DNA of 7,115 nt from Rhodospirillales bacterium (GCA_028866445.1 JAGWIE010000068.1:1-7115), one strand, 5' to 3'; shown: positions 1 to 7,008, numbered from the stretch's first letter. Program-made: numbers and translations. The notes: generated by a model from the sequence alone, not told the origin.

Positions 1-389
1 CCCCAGCGTGTGCGGATCATCGGCATCAGCAACGGTTGGGTGACATTGAAAAAACCGTTGAGCGAAACATCGATCACACGGTTCCATTGCTCTGTCTGCA
101 TTCCCGGCATTACCGCATCGTCATGAATGCCAGCATTGTTCACGAGAATTTGGATCGGCCCGGCGGCCAGCATCGCTTCCAGCGCCATCCGGGTTTCATC
201 CGGCTTGGTGATGTCAAACCGCACAGCCTCGGCGCTTAATCCGGCATTGGTGATTTCATCAGCAACACGCAAAGCTTTTTCAAGTTTCGTATTGGCGTGC
301 AGATATACATGGTGGCCCGCCGCGGCGAGGTTGCGGGCAATCGCCGCGCCAATGGCACCGCTGGCGCCGGTAACAAGTGCCCGCTTCAT
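1..389 (-). CDS. fabG: 3-oxoacyl-ACP reductase, FabG/SDR family (ApeQ-like), C-terminus cut by window edge
   Basis: The first 129 residues of a classical short-chain dehydrogenase (usual length about 240-250). I translated it from ATG 389, which forms ATGA with the dehydratase stop. Visible features: MKRALVTGASGAIGAAIA with the Gly-rich dinucleotide loop (residues 7-14), Asp59 in the RFDIT segment that contacts the adenine ring, ILVNNAGI (81-88), and Asn111 in SLNGFFNV, the structural and catalytic Asn. The Ser-Tyr-Xaa3-Lys part lies beyond the left edge. It should use NADPH to reduce the 3-oxo group made by the ketosynthase before the dehydratase acts. The symbol marks the enzyme family; this copy is pigment-dedicated by context and is not the housekeeping fabG. 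G+C of the part near the left edge (about 53-55 % by eye) is lower than in the exporter gene (about 72 % in one 60-base sample). Confidence 0.92.
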   Translation of the reverse strand, partial: MKRALVTGASGAIGAAIARNLAAAGHHVYLHANTKLEKALRVADEITNAGLSAEAVRFDITKPDETRMALEAMLAAGPIQILVNNAGIHDDAVMPGMQTEQWNRVIDVSLNGFFNVTQPLLMPMIRTRW

Positions 390-826
390 AATACCGCCTC
401 GAACAACACCATCGCGCGTCCCTCCGCCAGCACCAGCGCATTGGCGCTCACGTTAAATTCATAGCTGGCGCCGCGTGCATCGCTCAAAATCTGGCGGGCG
501 TTGATGGTGAGCGCGCCGTGCGAACCATCCAGTGTGGCAATCTGCAATATCACGTCCCGCAGGCTCACCAGAAAACCGGGGCGTGGCGGGGCGTTAGCCA
601 CGGCGCTTAGCCTGCCATGCAGGGCCATTGCCTGCGCCGCGATTTCGATAAGGCAAGCCGTCCCCAGCGTGCCATCTGCCCGGCGTAAAGGATTATCCGG
701 CTGCGCATAGCGTGAGGACGTGCAGGTAATTGTGGCCGCATCCCAGTCCTGCGCGCTATCCAGCAGGCACATTGCCCCCGCATGGGGCACAAGGCCGAGA
801 ATGGCCTCCCTGCCGAGGGCGTTCAT
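386..826 (-). CDS. 3-hydroxyacyl-ACP dehydratase, hotdog fold (ApeP/ApeI-like)
   Basis: A 146-aa single hotdog-domain protein expected to remove water from the 3-hydroxyacyl-ACP intermediate and create each trans double bond of the polyene. The N-terminal VPHAGAMCLLD (13-23) is the characteristic segment of this dehydratase group, with His15 the likely base. CLIEIAAQAMALHG (58-71), the central hotdog helix, carries Glu61 as the likely second catalytic residue. GFLVSLRDV (84-92) begins the following strand. The start at ATG 826 forms ATGA with the stop of the chain-length-factor gene; the frame stays open upstream to 997, but that part lies within the previous gene and is not protein-like. The stop forms ATGA with the ketoreductase. 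E. coli APE clusters encode two dehydratases of this kind; from its place beside the reductase I favour the ApeP counterpart, with limited confidence. Confidence 0.87.
   Translation of the reverse strand: MNALGREAILGLVPHAGAMCLLDSAQDWDAATITCTSSRYAQPDNPLRRADGTLGTACLIEIAAQAMALHGRLSAVANAPPRPGFLVSLRDVILQIATLDGSHGALTINARQILSDARGASYEFNVSANALVLAEGRAMVLFEAVL
397..400 (-). promoter_or_regulatory. short Shine-Dalgarno of the ketoreductase gene
   Basis: GAGG on the minus strand, seven bases before ATG 389, within the last codons of the dehydratase. Confidence 0.4.
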
Positions 827-1608
827 AAGGGCACCACCCGTACCGTCAAAGCGAGGTCTTCCAGATATTCCAGCATAACCGCTGTTTCTTCCCTTCGCGC
901 CAATGCCTCCAGCAGCGGCAAAACGCGCGCGGCGGGGATATCGCGGCGCAACGCCTCCAGTTCCGGTGTAACGCAGGCGTAATCTCCCGGCGCGCATAAC
1001 TCAATTTCCAAACGTGCGAGGCTCCGCGTGGAAACAACGGAGGAAAGCAGCAATGTCACGCCAAAAGCCGCGCCGATATGCCGCGCGGATGCCAGCGGTT
1101 CCGGGTATGGCAGGTCATAGGCGACCATGGCCACAATGCCACCTGCCAAAGCTTGCGCGCCAGCCTCCAGCAACCCGGCGGCGAGGCTGCCGTCATGCGC
1201 GCAAAGGCTGGTAGCAGGGGTTTTAGCGCCGGTGGCGATGCTCCAATATCCGGCCGCGACATTATGCACGGAATTATGGAAGCGTGTGGGCGAAAGCTCC
1301 CGCACCGGCCCTGCCAATGTTGCGAGAATGCCGTGGATGGTCTCGCCATCCCCGCCGGAGGAGGCGAATACCGCCGCGCAATCAGATGGCGCGATGCCAG
1401 CGCTGGCGAAAGCTTCCGCCCCCACTGCAAGGGCGAGCTTCACCGTTTGCGGCGCGCGGCGGCGCTCATTAGGCGGCAGCAGCGCTGCGGGCGGAATGGC
1501 TGTTGACGCGGGCAGATACGGTGCGTTGCCCGCCAATATTGGCGCACTGGCTTCCCAGCCATCCAGCCCCGGCCCGCGCAGACCTACAGCATCCAGAAAT
1601 AACTTCAT
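823..1608 (-). CDS. beta-ketoacyl synthase chain-length-factor-like protein (half-length, ApeC type)
   Basis: A 261-aa protein that matches only the N-terminal half of a ketosynthase, the normal size for the PF13723 (Ketoacyl-synt_2) family found in APE and xanthomonadin loci. Family-style segments include the basic ERRRAPQTVKLAL region (49-61), FASSGGDGETIHGI (81-94), HNSVHNVAAGYWSIATG (111-127) and TSLCAHDGSLAAGLLEAG (133-150). Cys136 lines up with the ketosynthase nucleophile, but the C-terminal half with the two catalytic histidines is absent, so independent condensation is unlikely. Its expected role is to dimerise with the adjacent full ketosynthase and help shape the chain tunnel, by analogy with ApeO:ApeC. 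Start ATG 1608 forms ATGA with the upstream stop; no Shine-Dalgarno is seen, which suggests re-initiation and would favour matched amounts of both subunits. An in-frame ATG at 1668 is less likely because it would sit deep in the ketosynthase gene. Confidence 0.87.
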   Translation of the reverse strand: MKLFLDAVGLRGPGLDGWEASAPILAGNAPYLPASTAIPPAALLPPNERRRAPQTVKLALAVGAEAFASAGIAPSDCAAVFASSGGDGETIHGILATLAGPVRELSPTRFHNSVHNVAAGYWSIATGAKTPATSLCAHDGSLAAGLLEAGAQALAGGIVAMVAYDLPYPEPLASARHIGAAFGVTLLLSSVVSTRSLARLEIELCAPGDYACVTPELEALRRDIPAARVLPLLEALARREETAVMLEYLEDLALTVRVVPL

Positions 1609-2783
1609 GGCGCGTTGCGACCCAGAATGAAGCTGCAATTCACCCCGCCAAAGCCGAAGGCGTTGCACATCACATGCCGTACCGCAGCGTGGCGGCCCGC
1701 CAGTACATGGCCGGAGGCAAAGGCCGGGTCCAAACGCTCAGTATGCGGGCTGCCGGGTAGAAGCCCGTGGCGGATGGCAATGGCTGCCACCGCCGCGCCC
1801 ACCATTCCGGCGGCACCCAAAGTGTGGCCGGTGAAGCCCTTGGCGGAGCTACGCGGTGTGGCCGGCCCGAACAGGTTGGTCACGGCTTTGTCTTCCGCCG
1901 CGTCACCCACGAGGGTCGCGGTGCCGTGCAAATTGATATAGTCGATCTCCTCCGGCGTAAGCTTGGCATCCGCCAACGCCTGGCGCATGGCAAATGCCGC
2001 CCCGGTGCCTTCGGGGTCGGGGGAGGACATGTGATACGCATCCGAACTCTCACCCGTGCCGAGCAACAACAGCGCGCCCGGTTCAGGTGCTTCCGACGCG
2101 CGTTCCAGCAGCGCGAAGCCTGCTGCCTCGCCAATGGAAATGCCGTTGCGGGCTGCGTCAAACGGGCGGCAGGGGCCTTGCGCCATCACCCCCAGCGCGT
2201 GGAAGCCGAACAAGGTGGTGCCGCAGAAACTATCCGCCCCACCGATCACCGCCGCATCGCATAGCCCGGCCTCGATCATCCGGGAAGCTACGGCGAATAA
2301 TTTGGCGGTGGCGGCGCAAGCGGTGGAAAGCGTGAAGCTCGGCCCCGCCAGGCCCAACCGCGCGCGCATAAACCGCCCCAGCGCGTAAGTGTTGTGGGTT
2401 TCGGCATAAGCAAAATCATCCGGCAGTGCACCTGTTTGGTAGGCGCGCTCCGTTGTTAAAATGCCCGATGTGCTGGTGCCGGTGAACAACCCCACCCGCT
2501 GCGCGCCATATGTCGCGATAGCCCTTGCCACCTTTTGCTCGAAACCATCCGCCGCCAAAGCGCGCTCGGCCAGGCGGTTGTTGCGGCAATCGAAAACAGA
2601 GAAATCAGCTGGCAGTCTTGTGTCTAGCCCTTGCACTTCCCCCACCCAAGCGTCGATCGGCAATTCTTCAAATTCACAAGGCGCCAGCGCGCTCCGGCCC
2701 TCGCGCAAGGCATTCCAGGTGGCATCCAGCCCATCGCCCAGCGCTGATACCAGCGAAAGTCCGGAAATCAGCAATGGTTTCAT
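1605..2783 (-). CDS. beta-ketoacyl-ACP synthase (FabF/KAS II-like, aryl polyene type)
   Basis: A 392-aa thiolase-fold condensing enzyme of normal length for the family. It catalyses decarboxylative Claisen condensation of malonyl-ACP with the growing acyl chain. The full Cys-His-His set is visible: Cys156 in STACAAT, His286 in NLHGTAT and His320 in GFTGHTLGAAG. The late glycine-rich strand NAFGFGGVN (374-382) is also typical. The ATG at 2783 overlaps the stop of the 399-aa gene as ATGA and has GGAGG seven bases upstream. The downstream gene overlaps its stop in the same way and encodes a half-length ketosynthase homologue. In E. coli APE synthesis the ketosynthase ApeO pairs with the chain-length factor ApeC, so by position and completeness this is probably the ApeO counterpart. 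It could instead correspond to the second, stand-alone ketosynthase of such clusters; phylogeny would separate the two. Confidence 0.93.
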   Translation of the reverse strand: MKPLLISGLSLVSALGDGLDATWNALREGRSALAPCEFEELPIDAWVGEVQGLDTRLPADFSVFDCRNNRLAERALAADGFEQKVARAIATYGAQRVGLFTGTSTSGILTTERAYQTGALPDDFAYAETHNTYALGRFMRARLGLAGPSFTLSTACAATAKLFAVASRMIEAGLCDAAVIGGADSFCGTTLFGFHALGVMAQGPCRPFDAARNGISIGEAAGFALLERASEAPEPGALLLLGTGESSDAYHMSSPDPEGTGAAFAMRQALADAKLTPEEIDYINLHGTATLVGDAAEDKAVTNLFGPATPRSSAKGFTGHTLGAAGMVGAAVAAIAIRHGLLPGSPHTERLDPAFASGHVLAGRHAAVRHVMCNAFGFGGVNCSFILGRNAP

Positions 2784-3979
2784 GGCAGCGCCTCCACCCT
2801 CGGCAACCACGCTTCAACAAACGCTCTCTGCGCGGCGATGTGGCTTTCATAACGCTCCAGAAACGCGCCGGAGGTTTGGCCAGCATGTGGCTGCGCGGTG
2901 GCCTGTGCATAGCGCGCCGCAAAATGCCGCAAATTAGCACCAAGCTTTGTATAGCGGGGTTCGGCGAACATCCTGCGGAACCGGAAGCGATACGGTCCCC
3001 AGAACGGATTATCGTAAAAAATCAGCCGCAGCTTCAATGTATCGTAAATCTCATTATCCCTAACTGCCGGAGCCATCGAGGTTAGCGCGCCAGGGCCGGT
3101 GGGCAGGGTTCCATGCGCCAGCAGCGCCTCCCGCGCTGCAGAATCTTGAAACAACGCCTTAGGGTCTTCCAGTTTCAAATCGTTTGCGCGTGCGGTAAGG
3201 TCTACTACCGTGTTCTTCGGCACCGGGAATTTGAACGCGGCGCGCATGAAAAACTGTCCCGTTGGCCAAGGTGCCCAAACGCCCGCAGCGGCCAGCGCAT
3301 TATGCGCCACATGCACGCAGTTATCATTAAACAATCGCCAGTGATAAAGTTTTTCGCCGCGCCGGTAGGGCTCGTTCAAGGTATTGAGATAATCGGTTAT
3401 CGCCGCCATTTGTAAGGCACTTAACGGCAGGCGCGCGCGGTATGCATCCCGCCCGAAGCAGGCGGCATAATCCGTCGCCACGGATATTTCGTATTTGCAT
3501 TGCTCCATGCTCATGCCCGCCGGTTTGTCTTTGAAGAAATGCTCGTGGAACTCAATGCCCTCCAGCAGCCCCTGCATCTGTGCCTGGTGTTGCGTTTCTT
3601 CATAAACATCGCGGGTGAGCGGCGCACCTGGTGGCAACGCACCGTGAAACACAAAACCCCGCCCCTCAAACGCAACCCAATTGGCGTTGCGGTAATGGGA
3701 GTTCACGCTAATGGAAGCACCGTGCCCTGCGGCTTCGCTAGCCGGGCAAAGCTCCAGGGTGGGGTAACCGTTACCATCCCGCCGCACCCTCACGCCATTA
3801 AGGTATAACAGCAAATGCCCGCCCATGCCGCTGCGCAGCGGTACACCGTAGCCGGGTTTCTTGCGGAGTTCAGACAGCGCGCATAGCTCCGCGTAATACG
3901 GAAATATGTCTTCATAAGACGGCGCTTGTGGCGGGCTGGGCGCCTGGGTAGGTGGGGTGCGCAGGCCGGTCTGGTTCAT
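2780..3979 (-). CDS. 399-aa uncharacterised protein with permuted papain-like (NlpC/P60 or DUF4105-like) signature
   Basis: I do not recognise this family with certainty. No signal peptide or membrane helix is visible; the N-terminus has a proline-rich stretch (residues 9-20), suggesting a cytosolic protein. Two short motifs stand out. Residues 52-60, MGGHLLLYL, place His55 at the start of a hydrophobic strand; residues 216-228, LFNDNCVHVAHNA, place Cys221 at the start of a helix. His before Cys, with Asn-Xaa-Asn-Cys at the helix start, is the order in circularly permuted papain-fold enzymes such as DUF4105, YiiX-like and LRAT-like proteins. The C-terminal third (about 310-399) is rich in Arg, Phe and Tyr, with no motif I know. 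The gene follows the only gap in the operon, has no clear Shine-Dalgarno at ATG 3979, and ends in an ATGA overlap with the ketosynthase, tying it to pigment assembly. A cysteine hydrolase or acyltransferase acting on an acyl thioester would fit, but that is inference. Confidence 0.75.
   Translation of the reverse strand: MNQTGLRTPPTQAPSPPQAPSYEDIFPYYAELCALSELRKKPGYGVPLRSGMGGHLLLYLNGVRVRRDGNGYPTLELCPASEAAGHGASISVNSHYRNANWVAFEGRGFVFHGALPPGAPLTRDVYEETQHQAQMQGLLEGIEFHEHFFKDKPAGMSMEQCKYEISVATDYAACFGRDAYRARLPLSALQMAAITDYLNTLNEPYRRGEKLYHWRLFNDNCVHVAHNALAAAGVWAPWPTGQFFMRAAFKFPVPKNTVVDLTARANDLKLEDPKALFQDSAAREALLAHGTLPTGPGALTSMAPAVRDNEIYDTLKLRLIFYDNPFWGPYRFRFRRMFAEPRYTKLGANLRHFAARYAQATAQPHAGQTSGAFLERYESHIAAQRAFVEAWLPRVEALP
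2791..2795 (-). promoter_or_regulatory. Shine-Dalgarno of the ketosynthase gene
   Basis: GGAGG on the minus strand, seven bases before ATG 2783 and within the end of the 399-aa gene. It supports ATG 2783 over an in-frame ATG at 2810 that would add nine residues. Confidence 0.65.
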
Positions 3980-3987
3980 CCGGGCAA

Positions 3988-4016
3988 ACTATAAATGCAG
4001 GGGGTTGCAGCGTCCA
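3988..4016 (-). promoter_or_regulatory. possible sigma70-type promoter in the only intergenic gap
   Basis: On the minus strand the 45-bp gap (4024-3980) holds TGGACG (4016-4011; four of six to TTGACA), a 17-base spacer, and TATAGT (3993-3988; five of six to TATAAT). A start site about seven bases downstream would fall at roughly 3981, one or two bases before ATG 3979, giving a leaderless transcript. That would agree with the lack of a Shine-Dalgarno there. Matches this good occur by chance, so this is a weak call. I see no convincing terminator hairpin in the gap. Confidence 0.25.
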
Positions 4017-4024
4017 GCACGGCT

Positions 4025-4690
4025 CTAGCCCAAGGGGTTGCGCGCCATCAGCGCCTGGAAGGCCATGCGCCACGCTGCCCAGTCATGCCCGCCATTCACC
4101 TCAACCGTCTGCCCTGGTAGAATTGCGGCAGCCAACAGGCGGTGCCCGGCGGCAAAACGATCATTCGTGGCGTAGCCCAGCCAGATAAGCGGGCCGGATG
4201 CGCTGGCCTGCCGGTTTTGCAGCCAGGAAATAACTTGTTGCTCGGGCAAGGTGGCGGCGCTTGTTTGTGCTTGCCAGCCTTTAAAACCACCCGCTTCGCG
4301 CAGTTCGGCCACGGTGCCTTGGGTGCCGAGAAACGGGGCGAGCAAAATGAGGCCCTCTATATCGTCTCCGTATTCTGCGGCGCAGGAAAGCGCGCCCATG
4401 CCGCCAAGCGAGATGCCAAGCAGCCAGATGCGCTTGTAACCGTCGGCGCGCGCCGGGGCGAGCACGGCTTGTTCAAGAACCTGCGCCACCGCGCCATCCA
4501 GATACAATGCCTGGTCCGGCTTTACGGCAATAACATCCACGGCTTGCCGTGCCGTGTGCGCTACCGCCACCAGACCTTGCGTGGCGAAATCCTCAGCCTT
4601 TATGCCCACGCCAGGCAGCATCACCAGCAGCACCCTGTCTTGCCCGGCGCGCGGGCTGGGATAGCGCTGCAATGCCTCCAGCCCGTTCAC
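4025..4690 (-). CDS. alpha/beta hydrolase (possible thioesterase or esterase of the cluster)
   Basis: A 221-aa single-domain alpha/beta hydrolase. The strand-loop LLVMLPGVGI (21-30) fits the oxyanion region, the nucleophile elbow is GISLGG with Ser94, Asp177 in GYATNDRFA is the likely acid, and His202 in NGGHDW completes the triad. There is no signal peptide or membrane helix, so it should act in the cytoplasm. I chose GTG at 4690: it forms a GTGA overlap with the exporter stop and has GGAGAG five bases upstream. An ATG at 4738 would give 16 more residues but would overlap the exporter by about 50 bases. The substrate is not readable. In this setting it may hydrolyse a polyene thioester, edit misprimed carrier protein, or cleave an ester in the pigment lipid; all three are inference. 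Standard APE loci carry a hotdog-type thioesterase, so this could be a substitute or an addition. Confidence 0.8.
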   Translation of the reverse strand: MNGLEALQRYPSPRAGQDRVLLVMLPGVGIKAEDFATQGLVAVAHTARQAVDVIAVKPDQALYLDGAVAQVLEQAVLAPARADGYKRIWLLGISLGGMGALSCAAEYGDDIEGLILLAPFLGTQGTVAELREAGGFKGWQAQTSAATLPEQQVISWLQNRQASASGPLIWLGYATNDRFAAGHRLLAAAILPGQTVEVNGGHDWAAWRMAFQALMARNPLG

Positions 4691-7008
4691 GCGCGCTCTC
4701 CGGCATGGCTGGCGAAAGCCGCGCCATAAAGCAGGCATAAAAAAGTGCCCAGCGCCACGGTCTCGCCGATATCGTGCAACACCGGAATCGCGGAGAGCGA
4801 CAGCACACCGTAAGCTGCCACGGTACAGAGATTGGCGAGCATGATGGAGGCCAAGGCACGCTCCCGCGCTTGTTTGTCCTCACCCGCTTTGGTGAAAAAC
4901 AGACAGTAATTCGAGCCGACGGCGATGATGAGCAGAAACCCCGCCACCATGAAGATTGAAAGCTTGCCGCCCCCCAAAATCAGCGCCGCCGCGCAAACCA
5001 TAACGGCGGCCAGAAGCGGGAGCGCCACCCGCGCCACTTGCCGCCAGGAGCGCAAGAACAGCGCCAGGATGCACAAAATGGCGAGGCTGCCAAACAGGGC
5101 CAGGGCGGTGGCCTCGTGCTGGAACAAGCGCAGCAGCAGGGTGGATTGGCGGTTCAGGTCCACCAGTTCCACCCCTGCTGGCAGCGCGGCTTGCAGCGCT
5201 GCGAGGCCGTTCACCGTACCGAGTGGTGCCAGCACAATCCATCCGGTTTTGGTTTGGGCCAGCATGGCTTGCAGATTTAGCGCCAGAGGTGCGGGCAGGC
5301 TGGCGGCGGTGAGCAAGGGTGCCACCCGTGCGGCCGAAACATCTTTAAAGAAAGGCGCGAAGGCGTTCGCCTGATAAGGCATGCCAGACAAAGCCGCCGC
5401 GAACCGCGTGTGCAAAGTGGCATCATCCGGCAGGGCCGCGCGGCGGGCCTGCTGCGCGGCTATGCTGGGCAGAATTTGGCTGGGCAGGCTGAAGCTGCCA
5501 ATCTCACCCTTGGCGGCCAGGCCCGAGAGAATAGGCTCCAATGATTCGCTAATTTCAAGCGCCTGTTCCTCGCTGCCCGCGCGCCAGGCCAGGAAAAACT
5601 GGGGGTTGGTGATGCCCAGCTCGCCGCGCAATGTTTTATCCAACGCCTGGGTGGCGGGCGGCAGCGGGCTTAAGGAAAGCAAATCCGTCTGCCAGAACCC
5701 ACCGCGATGCAGGGCCAGGGAGAGCAGCGCCAACACGGCCAACCCGCCCAGCCCCAACCGCGCCAGCCCCCGGTGACGGCGTATCCAGCGCAACGGCGCG
5801 CCAATGGCGAGGGCCCCAGGGGCAAAAAACCCATCCGGCACCAGGGCGGGCAACACGAAGCGCGTCACCAAAACCGCCGCAACCAGCCCGGCGATGGAAA
5901 ACAACCCGAGCTGCGCGAAGCCGGTGAAGCTGGAGCCCAGCATGGCCGCGAACCCGGCGATGGAGGTAAGAGCCCCCAGCCGCAAAATGGGCCAAATGCG
6001 CGCCATAGCTGCCCTGGCACCGCCTTCACGCTGGGTCTGGGTGAGGAGATAGACTGAATAATCCAGCGCCTCGCCAATAAGCGTGACGCCAAACCCCAAC
6101 GTGATGGCATGGACGAACCCGAAAACCAGCGACACGGCGGCGATGCCCGCCAGCGCGCCGCTGATAACCGGCAGCAACCCCAACCCCAGCGCCACAACCG
6201 AGCGATAGGCCAGCAGCAGAAACAAAACCGCTCCGGCGCTGGCAAGCAAAGAAAGGCGCGTGACATCGCGCTTGGTTACGTCCCGTGTTTGCACCGCGAA
6301 CACGCCAGGGCCAGTCATCCGCAACCGGGCGTTTGCGGCTCCCGCTGTGGCAGCCCGCGCGGCGGTGAAATCCTGCATCAGCAGCGTCTGGGCGCGCTGC
6401 TGGGCGTCCAGGTCAAACCCCGGCGCATTGGTGCGCAACAGCAGCAATGTGGCCTGGCCGTTGGGGGATACCCAGGCGCCATTTTCCGTTCTGGGGCCGT
6501 TTGTGTCGCCGCCAAGGCTCTGGGCGAGGCCGAGGGCGGCGCCTGTGGGGTCGGCGGGCAGGGTTTGCGCCGCAACCCCGCCAAGCTCGGAGTTCAGCAG
6601 CGCCAGCCCGTTTTCCAGTGCCTTATGCAGCCCGGCCACGGAGAAGGTCTGCGGCGTGGTGTTCGCGCTGAGCAGATAACGGTTTTTCCAGACGAAATTT
6701 TGCGTCTCGGCAAGGGCGCTGTCGTCCCCGTTCAGCACGGCCTCGAAATCCGGCGATTGGCGCAGCAGGCTGGCGAGCCTCTTGTTCAACGCCTCCAGCG
6801 CCGGGGCTGGGGCGTGGTCAATGGCGACCAACAATAGCTTGGCGGCTCCACCACCGCTCACCTGCGCCTCCAGCGCTGCCTGGCCCAGGCTGTGCGCTTT
6901 GGGAAGAAAATCCCCCATATCCGTGCGGTAATGCGTCCGCGCGGTAAGACCCACGCAGAGAGTCAGCCCCGCCAGCCATAACCAGAGAGGCCAGAGCTTA
7001 CGGCGCAT
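4687..7008 (-). CDS. MMPL/RND-family exporter of an aryl polyene-type locus
   Basis: A 773-aa inner-membrane transporter expected to move the polyene lipid out of the cytoplasmic membrane using the proton gradient. It has the duplicated RND layout: TM1 at about residues 4-22, a periplasmic domain at about 23-250, five helices between about 252 and 388, TM7 at about 413-432, a second periplasmic domain at about 433-632, and five helices at about 633-766. The first-half helix carries GEALDYSVYLL with Asp316-Tyr317, the usual proton-relay pair. The equivalent second-half site reads VGSNYCLFF, with Asn700 where Asp is common. I start at ATG 7008 (MRRKLWPLW), which puts a basic residue cluster directly before TM1; an in-frame ATG at 7047 would add 13 residues of unlikely sequence and deepen the overlap with the upstream gene. 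No good Shine-Dalgarno is seen, so translation probably depends on coupling to the LolA-like gene. The gene ends in a GTGA overlap with the hydrolase. It resembles the exporter of APE clusters; substrate is inferred from context. Confidence 0.88.
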   Translation of the reverse strand: MRRKLWPLWLWLAGLTLCVGLTARTHYRTDMGDFLPKAHSLGQAALEAQVSGGGAAKLLLVAIDHAPAPALEALNKRLASLLRQSPDFEAVLNGDDSALAETQNFVWKNRYLLSANTTPQTFSVAGLHKALENGLALLNSELGGVAAQTLPADPTGAALGLAQSLGGDTNGPRTENGAWVSPNGQATLLLLRTNAPGFDLDAQQRAQTLLMQDFTAARAATAGAANARLRMTGPGVFAVQTRDVTKRDVTRLSLLASAGAVLFLLLAYRSVVALGLGLLPVISGALAGIAAVSLVFGFVHAITLGFGVTLIGEALDYSVYLLTQTQREGGARAAMARIWPILRLGALTSIAGFAAMLGSSFTGFAQLGLFSIAGLVAAVLVTRFVLPALVPDGFFAPGALAIGAPLRWIRRHRGLARLGLGGLAVLALLSLALHRGGFWQTDLLSLSPLPPATQALDKTLRGELGITNPQFFLAWRAGSEEQALEISESLEPILSGLAAKGEIGSFSLPSQILPSIAAQQARRAALPDDATLHTRFAAALSGMPYQANAFAPFFKDVSAARVAPLLTAASLPAPLALNLQAMLAQTKTGWIVLAPLGTVNGLAALQAALPAGVELVDLNRQSTLLLRLFQHEATALALFGSLAILCILALFLRSWRQVARVALPLLAAVMVCAAALILGGGKLSIFMVAGFLLIIAVGSNYCLFFTKAGEDKQARERALASIMLANLCTVAAYGVLSLSAIPVLHDIGETVALGTFLCLLYGAAFASHAGERA
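4696..4701 (-). promoter_or_regulatory. Shine-Dalgarno that decides the GTG start of the hydrolase
   Basis: GGAGAG on the minus strand, five bases before GTG 4690 and inside the exporter's last codons. It favours the GTG over the upstream ATG at 4738. Confidence 0.6.

Noticed and set aside
1..240. Lower G+C at the left end as a sign of recent transfer
   Set aside because: The ketoreductase has the same stop-start coupling as its neighbours and the G+C change is gradual; there is no repeat or element boundary.
827..997. A 57-residue N-terminal extension of the dehydratase from an upstream in-frame ATG
   Set aside because: It lies entirely within the chain-length-factor gene, its translation is Arg/Gly-rich with no hotdog-like sequence, and ATG 826 gives an ATGA junction and normal family length.
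1605..1608. The half-length ketosynthase as a truncated pseudogene of the upstream one
   Set aside because: About 260 residues is the usual length of this family, the frame is intact, it is coupled on both sides, and the sequence is only distantly similar to its neighbour.
3994..4030. A rho-independent terminator between the hydrolase and the 399-aa gene
   Set aside because: Only tiny stems (GGCT/AGCC, TGCA/TGCA) can be formed and no T-run follows on the minus strand.
6109..6837. A 242-codon open frame on the plus strand, and similar plus-strand frames at 4142-4729, 2525-3085 and 1127-1630
   Set aside because: They lie wholly inside well-supported minus-strand genes, have low-complexity Gln/Arg/Pro/Ala-rich translations without motifs, and are expected in high-G+C antisense.
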